Origin: DATMGU01 sp035555315
GTDB taxonomy: Bacteria > Pseudomonadota > Alphaproteobacteria > ATCC43930 > CGMCC-115725
DNA: 64,000 nucleotides
Reading direction: 5' to 3'
NCBI GenBank assembly: GCA_035555315.1
Contig: DATMGU010000071.1
Coordinates: 1-64,000, forward strand
Shown here one piece after another: positions 1 through 7,503 of the stretch; the first letter of the stretch is position 1; every line of letters starts with the position of its first letter. A program made the position numbers and the translations under genes. Below the pieces are notes generated by a model, which worked only from the letters and a program-made list of their open reading frames with translations, had not been told where the DNA came from and ran no database searches.

Positions 1-11
1 GGGGCACCCGC

Positions 12-551
12 TCACGGGGCGCCGCTCAGCAGCTTCAGCATCCGATGGAAGCGTTCGCCGGCCATCGACAGATTGTCCAGGATGCCGATATCCAGCTCGT
101 CCTCGAGGATCTCCTCGCTCGCCAGCGTCCGCGTCTTGCTATAGCCCAACCGGTGGACGGTTTCGCGCAGCCGGTCGGCGAGGAAGACGGCGAGCGCCCG
201 ATAGAAGCGGAAGCCGAACGCGACGTCGGTCTCAAGCTTGCGCGAGAGCTGCCGCTTATCGATGAACAGGGCAAGACTCTTGCCGCTTGCCGTCACGGTC
301 GCCGAGGGCGGTGCCGAATCGACATAGGACATCTCGCCGACGATCTCGCCGGCGCTGAGGCGGGCCACCTCGCCGACGCCCGTCACCGAGACGATGAACT
401 CGCCTTCCAGCAGCAGGATCACCGAGTCGACGGGCCTGCCCTCGTGGATCAGGACTTCGTTCGCCGTTAGCCAGCGCCGGGTACCCGTGCGCGCCATCCA
501 TTCGATGTCGCCATCGGTCAGCAGCCCAAAGATGTAGAGGACCTTGCGCAT
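12..551 (-). CDS. Cyclic nucleotide-binding domain protein of the NHLP export cassette
   Basis: A 179-residue protein made almost entirely of one cNMP-binding (Crp-like) beta-barrel, roughly residues 15-115. It shows the usual pattern VLIHEGRPVDSVILLLEGE followed by the GEIVGEMSYVD phosphate-binding-cassette region. No C-terminal helix-turn-helix follows; the last 60 residues are mostly helical and unassigned, so this is a sensor or regulatory subunit rather than a Crp/Fnr transcription factor. The ATG is preceded by AGGAG at good spacing, and the gene begins 10 bases after the stop of the upstream ABC transporter, so it is the last visible gene of that operon. Small cNMP-binding proteins are found beside NHLM-type exporters; an accessory role in export is an inference. 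Confidence 0.8.
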   Translation of the reverse strand: MRKVLYIFGLLTDGDIEWMARTGTRRWLTANEVLIHEGRPVDSVILLLEGEFIVSVTGVGEVARLSAGEIVGEMSYVDSAPPSATVTASGKSLALFIDKRQLSRKLETDVAFGFRFYRALAVFLADRLRETVHRLGYSKTRTLASEEILEDELDIGILDNLSMAGERFHRMLKLLSGAP

Positions 552-561
552 GAACGTGCTC

Positions 562-3486
562 CTAAACTAGCTGGCGTCTTGCCAGATCGGCGAACGGGCC
601 GGGCATGGCGCTGAGTTCCGCGAAGGTCCCCGCCTGGGCGACCATCCCCTTTTCCAGCACGATGATGCGGTCGGCGTCCTGAACGGTGCTGAGACGATGG
701 GCGATGACGATTCGGGTCACGTTGAGCCGGCCCAGCGAGGCACTGACGATCGACTGGGTGAGATTGTCGAGCGCGCTCGTCGCCTCGTCGAACAGCAGCA
801 TGCGCGGGCGATGGACCAGCGCGCGGGCGATCATCAGCCGCTGCCGCTGGCCACCCGACAAAGTGCTCGTCCCCTCGGTGACCAGCGTATGCATGCCCAT
901 CGGCATGGCCTCGATATCGGCATCGAGCCCGGCATGGCGTGCCGCCTCCCACACCTGCTCGATCGGCATTTGAACGGCGCCGCAGATATTCTCGTAGATG
1001 CTCCCCGAGGTCAGCTTGCCGTTCTGCAGGACGACGCCGATCTGGCGGCGCACCGCCCCGATATCCAGCGTATCGATCGCCCGTCCATCGAACAGGATGG
1101 CACCGGATCGTGGCTGCTCGAACCCCAGGAGAAGCCGGAAGATCGTGGATTTTCCGCTGCCCGACGGTCCGACCAGGGCGACATATTCGCCCTGTGCGAC
1201 CTGGATCGACAAGCGGTCCAGGATGGGGGGCGTCCCGTCGATATAGCCGAACGTGACCTGGCTGAAGTCGACCGCGCCGGAGATCTCGCCCGGCGCCTCG
1301 CGCAGTTCCGAGACCTCCAGCGGTTCGGCGAGGATGGGACGGAGCCGCACGAAAAAGGGCACCGCGATCAGCGTTTCGCCAATGGCGGTGCCGAGGGTGG
1401 CGACCGCCGCGAGCGACTGGCCGAAGGCGACGAAGAACGCCAGAAACTCGCCCGTGTCGAGCGCTGAGGAATCACCGGCGTCACGCAGCGCCACGGCGAA
1501 GATGATCAGGCTGGCGAAGGTCGGGAACGCGGCCTCGAAGGCGATCAGCCTGATAGCGGCGCGTTGCGAGGCGATGAAGTGTCGCTTTTGCTGGGAGAAG
1601 TTTCGCGCCCAGATCGACAGCGCACGGATGGTCGCGCCGGCGACGCGCAGCTTGCCGATGCCGGTGAGGAACTGCAGCACCAGGCCCTGCACTTTGCCCT
1701 GGAGATCGAAGTGGCGACGCTCGTGCCGCAGGCGGCCGGCCGCGACGACGACGATCATCCCGCCATGCACCAGGGTGAGGGCGCCGGCGACGAGGGCCAA
1801 GCGAGCATCGAAGCAAAACATCAGCAGGAAGCTGAACAGGCAAAATACGCCCGCCAGCAGGCCGCCCATCGCGCGGCCGGTAAGCACTTGGCGTATCGCC
1901 TCGATGCCCAGGACCCGATCGGCGAGATCGCCCACGGTATAGTGCTTGAAGAAGGCGGCGGGCAGGCGCAGCAGGCGATCCATCATGGCCGCCTGCAGCA
2001 TCCAATCGAGCGTGCCGCCGAGCCGCAGCGTCGCCACACCCTGCACCGCCTGGAAACCGGCGGCGCCAAGCGCCGCGACCACCAGGGCCACCGCGCAGAA
2101 GGCCAATTGACCGAGATCGCTCCGGGGGATCACCTCGTCGACGAGCACCGCCGTGATGAGGGGTGCCGCCAGCGCCACGATCGCCAAGGTCATCGACGCG
2201 AGCAGGACACGGGTCACATCGCCCTTGATCCGACGCGCCGTCCAGTCGAGGAGACTCCGGACGGACAGGCTACCGGAGGGGAGCGGTCGGTAGAATGTGG
2301 CGGCCTCGGCCGCGAGCGTGCTCGCCAACGCCTCGTCGACGGGATGACGCGCCCCCGACTCCGGTTCGACCATGACGTAGCGGCGGGGCGATACCGGCAC
2401 GAGCGCCACGGGTCGGCGCTCCGCCCCGTGCCACGCGATCAACGGGCCGGCATTCACACGCCACCAATCGCCCCGAAGCAAGGTGCGGCGGATGCGCAGA
2501 CGGGAAGCCCGCGCGATCTCGGCGACCTCGCGGAAGTCGCCGCGGTCCGATCGGCGCGAGGCTGGCCGCGCGACCACGACGCCCATGGCATAGCCGACGA
2601 TGCCGCAGGCGGCGAAGAGCGGATCGGCGGTATCGCGATCGGCAGCATCGCGATCGGCGACGGCGACGGCGCCCGGCCGGATGATGCCGGCCAGGTCGCC
2701 GAACAGCCGATCGGCCTGGGCCGAGGCAAGAGCCGCGCGCTGATGCAGCCGCGATGCCTGGCTCTCCTCCGCCCCGACGAGGCGCCGCCCGAGCAGCGAG
2801 ATCGCCAGGCCATGGAAGCGATCGACCGCCCGCCATAGATCGGCGGCGGCAAGATTTTCGCTGCCGAGGACCGTGATCGATGCCTCATCGGCGGCCTCGA
2901 TCCAGGTTCCGGCGGCGATCGGCAGGAGACCGTCTTCCACCGTCCACGGCACCGCCACATCCATGAGGCGGATTTCACCGCGCTCGACGCGCAGCCAGGC
3001 GACGCCGCGCGCCGGCGCCGCCAGTCGCTCGCCCCGGTAAAGCTCGATCGAACCGCCCGTTTCCGCGTGGCGCGTGGTCCGCCCGCCATCGCCGAGCGCG
3101 GTGCATAGCCGCAGGATCCAGGTATCGACGAGGCCGATATCCGCGAGCTGGCGGCGATCGAGCAGCAGCCCTTCGCAGGCCGGGCCGCCGACGGCGAGAA
3201 TGTCGAGCCGCCGACCGGTGGTGTCGATGTCGTCAAGCGGCAGGCCGAGAACGATATTCCCGCCCTCGACCCGAAACAGCTCGGTCCGCGCCCCGTCCGT
3301 CCGGTCCTCGACGCGGGGCTGCGCGAACAGATCGACGAAGCCGGCCGACACGAGAAGAACGGAGCCGGCCGGCTCCAGTCGCAGGGGTCGCCTTGCATCG
3401 AGCCTCACCCGCTCCGGCATGGCGGCGGGCGTCCCGAGGGGTGGGATATCCGGCGTCGGTCGGCGACGGTTGGCGATGTCCGTCAC
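562..3486 (-). CDS. NHLP/NHLM-type bacteriocin export ABC transporter, permease/ATPase subunit without peptidase
   Basis: A 974-residue half-transporter. Residues 1 to about 390 are a long N-terminal region not found in ordinary ABC exporters, characteristic of the NHLM ABC2 family. The six-helix membrane domain follows at about 410-700, and the nucleotide-binding domain at about 720-970 has Walker A GPSGSGKST, signature LSGGQRQRL, Walker B MLLFDEATSALD and a switch histidine in VIAHRLST. All ATPase residues look intact. It probably pairs with the neighbouring C39 exporter to form a heterodimer secreting a ribosomally made peptide. The GTG start overlaps the stop of the upstream gene by four bases (GTGA), indicating translational coupling. 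Substrate unknown. Confidence 0.88.
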   Translation of the reverse strand: MTDIANRRRPTPDIPPLGTPAAMPERVRLDARRPLRLEPAGSVLLVSAGFVDLFAQPRVEDRTDGARTELFRVEGGNIVLGLPLDDIDTTGRRLDILAVGGPACEGLLLDRRQLADIGLVDTWILRLCTALGDGGRTTRHAETGGSIELYRGERLAAPARGVAWLRVERGEIRLMDVAVPWTVEDGLLPIAAGTWIEAADEASITVLGSENLAAADLWRAVDRFHGLAISLLGRRLVGAEESQASRLHQRAALASAQADRLFGDLAGIIRPGAVAVADRDAADRDTADPLFAACGIVGYAMGVVVARPASRRSDRGDFREVAEIARASRLRIRRTLLRGDWWRVNAGPLIAWHGAERRPVALVPVSPRRYVMVEPESGARHPVDEALASTLAAEAATFYRPLPSGSLSVRSLLDWTARRIKGDVTRVLLASMTLAIVALAAPLITAVLVDEVIPRSDLGQLAFCAVALVVAALGAAGFQAVQGVATLRLGGTLDWMLQAAMMDRLLRLPAAFFKHYTVGDLADRVLGIEAIRQVLTGRAMGGLLAGVFCLFSFLLMFCFDARLALVAGALTLVHGGMIVVVAAGRLRHERRHFDLQGKVQGLVLQFLTGIGKLRVAGATIRALSIWARNFSQQKRHFIASQRAAIRLIAFEAAFPTFASLIIFAVALRDAGDSSALDTGEFLAFFVAFGQSLAAVATLGTAIGETLIAVPFFVRLRPILAEPLEVSELREAPGEISGAVDFSQVTFGYIDGTPPILDRLSIQVAQGEYVALVGPSGSGKSTIFRLLLGFEQPRSGAILFDGRAIDTLDIGAVRRQIGVVLQNGKLTSGSIYENICGAVQMPIEQVWEAARHAGLDADIEAMPMGMHTLVTEGTSTLSGGQRQRLMIARALVHRPRMLLFDEATSALDNLTQSIVSASLGRLNVTRIVIAHRLSTVQDADRIIVLEKGMVAQAGTFAELSAMPGPFADLARRQLV

Positions 3487-5687
3487 GCGAGGGCGACCAG
3501 CCGCGCATAGGCGCCGTCGAGCCGGATGAGGTCGTCGTGAGTGCCGGATTCGATCACCTTGCCCTGATCCAGCAGGAGGATCTCGTCGCAGTCCCGGATC
3601 GTGCTCAGGCGATGGGCGATGATGACGCAGGTACAGCCCCGGCGGCGCAGATTGTCATCGATCTGCTTTTCGGTGGTGGGATCGAGCGCCGCGGTGGCCT
3701 CATCGAGGACCAGCACCGAGGGATTACCGACGAACGCCCGCGCGATTTCGATGCGCTGGCGCTGGCCGCCGCTGAAATTGGTGCCGCCTTCGCTCACATA
3801 GCTGTCGTAATTGCCCGGCCGGATGGCGATCTCGTCTTGAATGGCGGCATCCCTCAGCGCCCTGGTGATGTCCGCCTCGGGTACCTCGGGATCCCATAGC
3901 GTAACGTTCTCGCGCACCGTGCCTTCGAACAGGAACACATCCTGGTCGATATAGGCAACCGAGCCGGCGAACAGATCGGCCGGCACTTCGGGCAGCGGCA
4001 CCCCGTCGAACCGGATCTCGCCGCCGGTGGGGCGGCACAGCCCCGTGAGCAGCCGGCCGATGGTCGATTTGCCGCTGCCCGAGGCGCCGACCAGGGCGAT
4101 CCGCATCCCCGGTTCGATGGTCAGCGAGAAACCGTCGATGAGCGGCGGTTCGAGGGGTGAATACTGGAACCGCAGATCCTCGATTTGGATATGCCCGGAC
4201 AGCTTCGGCGCCATGCCGGCGCGCGGCGACACCGGCGGGTCGAGCGGATAATTGAAGACGTCCTCGATGCGCGCGAGATCGCCTTTGATCGTCAAAAAGC
4301 TGCCGGCGAGCTGGACCAGCGTCGTGATCGGCGTCGAGAAGCTCACCATCAACGATTGGAACGCGACCAAGCCGCCGATCGTCAACGCGCCGTCGATGAC
4401 GCGCAGGCCGCCGATGCCGAGGATCACGGCGGTGGTCAGCGCGGCGAAAAGCGGCGGGAAGATCTCGGTGAAGGCCGCGTAGAGGCCAAGCTTCTGCTCC
4501 GAATTGAGCACCAGCGCCTGGTATCCCGCCCAGCGGGAGAAAGCGTCATCCTCGAGCCCGCCCGCCTTCAGCGTCTCGATGGTGCGGATGATGCCCACCG
4601 TGCTGCCGTTGAGCTTGCCGCGCTCGACCGCGAGGCCGCGGTTGAGTTCGTCGCGGCGACGGCTGACCAGCGTGACCGCGACGACGTTCAAGACCGACAT
4701 GCCGACGCCGAGTGCCGCGAGCGTCGTGTCGTAGGCCGCCATCGCCGCGGCGAAAAAGATCAGCGACACCAGATCGAGGGCATTGGTCGCCATCGCGCCG
4801 GACAGCAGCCGCGCCACCCGCTCGTTGGCGCCGACCCGCCCGGCGATGTCGCCGGCATGCCGCTGGTTGAAGAATTCGATGGGCAGCGACATCACATGCC
4901 AAAAGAAGCGACTGATCATGGTGACCGCGATCTTCGTCTGCAGCCGCAGCAGCAGCGATTGCTGCAGCGTCGTGATGAGCATCCGCGCGAGGGCGGTGGC
5001 CGCCATGCCGATCAGCAACGGCGTGAGCCAGCCGCGAGCCCCCCCGATCAGGATGTCATCGACGAAGATCTTCGAGAATGCCGGGATGACGATGCCGGGC
5101 ACGACCAGGGAGGCGCTGACCAGCAGCAGAAGCAGCGCCGACCGCTTGGAGCGGCGCACCACCCGTGCCAGCACGCTGAACACAGCCGGTTTGTGCCCGC
5201 TTTTGCGGAAATTCTCGCCAGGTTCGAGGGCCAGCACAACGCCCGTGAAGGATTCACCGAACTCCTGCATGGTCACGCGCCGCCGTCCCTCGGCCGGATC
5301 GTTCAGATAGGCACGGTCCCGGCTCAGGCCCTCGAGCACGAGGAAATGATTGAAGTTCCAGTGGATGATGCACGGCATCGGGATGTCGCCGAGCGTCGAG
5401 GGCTCCTTCTTGAAGCCACGGGCGGCCAACCCGAAGCCGCGCGCCGCCTTGACGACGTTGCTGGCCTTGCTGCCGTCACGCGACACGCCGCAGGCGACCC
5501 GGAGCTGTTCCAGCGGGACCCAGATGCCGTGATAGGCGAGGATGATGGCGAGCGAGGCGGCGCCGCATTCCACCGCCTCCATCTGCAGAATGGTGGGCGT
5601 CCGCCGTATCCGAGGGCCACGCCAAGGGACCAGGGCGGCCAGTATGCGACGGAGCAGCGACGGCCCGGTGGCCTCGTCCTCGCTCAT
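3483..5687 (-). CDS. NHLP-type bacteriocin export ABC transporter with C39 leader peptidase
   Basis: A 734-residue three-part exporter. Residues 30-160 form a C39 double-glycine peptidase with Cys41 in EAVECGAAS, His114 in NFNHFLVLEG and Asp130 in YLNDPAEG, so the catalytic triad is complete. A membrane domain spans about 170-460 and an ATPase domain about 490-730, with Walker A GASGSGKST, signature FSGGQRQRI and Walker B VLVLDEATAALD. The family cleaves leader peptides after Gly-Gly and pumps the core peptide across the inner membrane. It directly follows the HlyD-like adaptor gene (stop TAG, then ATG with no gap) and overlaps the next ABC gene. The peptidase shows that a double-glycine-type substrate should exist, but none is obvious nearby. 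Confidence 0.92.
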   Translation of the reverse strand: MSEDEATGPSLLRRILAALVPWRGPRIRRTPTILQMEAVECGAASLAIILAYHGIWVPLEQLRVACGVSRDGSKASNVVKAARGFGLAARGFKKEPSTLGDIPMPCIIHWNFNHFLVLEGLSRDRAYLNDPAEGRRRVTMQEFGESFTGVVLALEPGENFRKSGHKPAVFSVLARVVRRSKRSALLLLLVSASLVVPGIVIPAFSKIFVDDILIGGARGWLTPLLIGMAATALARMLITTLQQSLLLRLQTKIAVTMISRFFWHVMSLPIEFFNQRHAGDIAGRVGANERVARLLSGAMATNALDLVSLIFFAAAMAAYDTTLAALGVGMSVLNVVAVTLVSRRRDELNRGLAVERGKLNGSTVGIIRTIETLKAGGLEDDAFSRWAGYQALVLNSEQKLGLYAAFTEIFPPLFAALTTAVILGIGGLRVIDGALTIGGLVAFQSLMVSFSTPITTLVQLAGSFLTIKGDLARIEDVFNYPLDPPVSPRAGMAPKLSGHIQIEDLRFQYSPLEPPLIDGFSLTIEPGMRIALVGASGSGKSTIGRLLTGLCRPTGGEIRFDGVPLPEVPADLFAGSVAYIDQDVFLFEGTVRENVTLWDPEVPEADITRALRDAAIQDEIAIRPGNYDSYVSEGGTNFSGGQRQRIEIARAFVGNPSVLVLDEATAALDPTTEKQIDDNLRRRGCTCVIIAHRLSTIRDCDEILLLDQGKVIESGTHDDLIRLDGAYARLVALA

Positions 5688-6956
5688 CTAGCCGTCACTG
5701 CCGCTCAATCGCCTCACGAGCGGGACGATAAGGTCCAAAGGACGCCGTTCGCGGGTAATGATCTCGGCATGGGCGAGCGTGCCGGCGGTGAGCCGCAACG
5801 GCGGCCCGTGGCCCGACGACCAGCGATAACCGCTCGCCGCCGCCGGGTCGATCGTCAGCTGCACGGTGGTCCCGTAGAGCACGCCCATCTGGGCGAACCG
5901 CTTGACCAGCTCGCCGTTATGCAAGGTCGCCGCCATGCCTTCGGGGGACGCCGGAAAATCCGCGACGGTCACGACCGTGCCGACCAGCACGCCATATTCC
6001 TCGCGCTTCACCGTCGAGGGCTCGATCCTGACCTCCATGCCGGGTTTGACCGTCTTGCCGGAATTGGCCGGCAGATAGAGGATCGCCTGCAGCGTGTCCC
6101 CGCCCGTCTCGATCGCCGCCACGGGCATCCCCATGGCGAGCACCGCGCCTGACGATCCCTTGATCTCGGTGACCCGCCCCGTGGCGGGGCTGGTGATCCG
6201 CGTCTCGCGGTCGAGCGCATCGGCCTGCTGCTCGGCCTCCCGGTGGGCATCGTCGAGACGGAACTGCGAGACCAGCCGGTCATGCGCCCGTTGCGTATCG
6301 CGGTCGAGAGTGGCGGCCTCGAGGCCCAGGATTTCGGTGCGGGCATCGGTGATGCGCTGGCGGACGGTATAGAGTTCGACGCGCATCTGCTCGAGATCGG
6401 GCTGGGTCGCGAGGCCCTGTTTGGGCATCCCCTCCCCTATCTTGATGCTGCTTGCCAGCACCGCCGCGCGGTCGGTCGCGGCGGCGATCGTCTGGTCGAG
6501 ACCCGCTTTCCGCGCGGCGAGGTTCGCCGTCTTGACCGCCCGCTCCTGGTCGATCGCGGCCACGAGGTCGGCGTGCTCCCGTTCGCGCTCATGGACCACG
6601 GCGACGGCGGCGGCGTGGCGCTGTTCGAGGCCGGCCTGGGAAAGATGGGCGATCACTTGGCCTTCGGTCACCCTGTCGCCGACAGCGACATCGATCGAGG
6701 TCAGGCGCCCGCCCATGGCGGCGACCGCATCGATGATCTTGCCGCTATCGCCGATCAAGAGGCCTTCGCCGGCCACCCGTGTCGGAATCCGCCCGAGAAC
6801 ACCCCACGCGACGAGGGCGGCGATGGCGAGTGCGATCACCCCCGTGCCAAGCCAATCCACCGGTCGCGTGATGCCGACGAGCTTGTCGAGCTGGTCGGGC
6901 GAGGAGAGCCGCTCGATCGCGGCGTCGCGGAAGATGCGCTCCGATTGCCGGCTCAT
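5688..6956 (-). CDS. NHLP bacteriocin system secretion adaptor, HlyD family
   Basis: A 422-residue membrane-fusion protein. A cytoplasmic N terminus with an ERLSSPDQLDKLV motif typical of NHLM secretion proteins leads to one membrane helix near residues 38-56. A lipoyl-like half follows (GDRVTEGQVIAHLS), then a charged helical hairpin of about 100-250, the second lipoyl half (ITSPATGRVTEI) and a beta-barrel domain to the end. It should bridge the two ABC subunits to an outer-membrane channel. It is the first clear gene of the minus-strand export operon. Its ATG overlaps the stop of an uncharacterised 67-codon upstream frame by ATGA. Confidence 0.88.
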   Translation of the reverse strand: MSRQSERIFRDAAIERLSSPDQLDKLVGITRPVDWLGTGVIALAIAALVAWGVLGRIPTRVAGEGLLIGDSGKIIDAVAAMGGRLTSIDVAVGDRVTEGQVIAHLSQAGLEQRHAAAVAVVHEREREHADLVAAIDQERAVKTANLAARKAGLDQTIAAATDRAAVLASSIKIGEGMPKQGLATQPDLEQMRVELYTVRQRITDARTEILGLEAATLDRDTQRAHDRLVSQFRLDDAHREAEQQADALDRETRITSPATGRVTEIKGSSGAVLAMGMPVAAIETGGDTLQAILYLPANSGKTVKPGMEVRIEPSTVKREEYGVLVGTVVTVADFPASPEGMAATLHNGELVKRFAQMGVLYGTTVQLTIDPAAASGYRWSSGHGPPLRLTAGTLAHAEIITRERRPLDLIVPLVRRLSGSDG

Positions 6957-7503
6957 CGGTCACACCACGGCGCAGTCGGCAAGACGCCACCATCCGAAGG
7001 ACTTCGCCACCGAGGTTTGGCACCCCAGATCCCGCCGCCGGACAAGTCGACACCCCGCTCCGCTACAACCTGTGCGACTTCGGCCCCCTGATCTACTTTA
7101 CCCGACAAAGTATTATTCAGCGGTGCGATGGTCACATGAACGCGGAAAATTGTCAATTTCAGGTAGTGCTGGCGCCATCCATTTTCGCCAGTTTACGGGG
7201 CATCGCGAGGGGGCTCAGAGCCGGCGCGACAAGGGCTTATGCGCGTGGGTTTTCGGGATCGGATTGTGTGACTTTGAATGCATCAATCTCTAGCACGATT
7301 TGGCATCATCCGCGCTCGCCGGCCTGCTCGCAAACGATCGACGCCGAGCCGTCACGGCGCCCGACAGGGTTCGACCCGATGCAGACCTTGGCTCTGGCCG
7401 CTCGACGTCCGGCCTCGGTGCCGGAAGCCGTCATTTGCGCTCGGATCGCAGTGCCGGCTGCTTCGCGCGCCCAAGTAGGTCGTTCAACTCGTCTCTATGC
7501 TTC
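6957..7503. other. 547-bp stretch upstream of the export operon; promoter region and a weak candidate peptide frame
   Basis: No recognisable gene. On the minus strand a TTGACA hexamer lies at 7151-7156, with a poor minus-10 candidate (GACCAT) 17 bases on. The same TTG begins an open frame running to 6953 (67 codons) whose TGA overlaps the adaptor ATG. It contains VDLSGGGIW, which superficially resembles a double-glycine leader end, but there is no NHLP or Nif11 leader similarity, no clear ribosome binding site and no strong GC3 bias. The rest looks non-coding. Confidence 0.3.

Noticed and set aside
4185..6152. 655-codon plus-strand frame over the export ABC genes
   Set aside because: Arg/Gln/Asp-rich shadow of two well-supported minus-strand genes.
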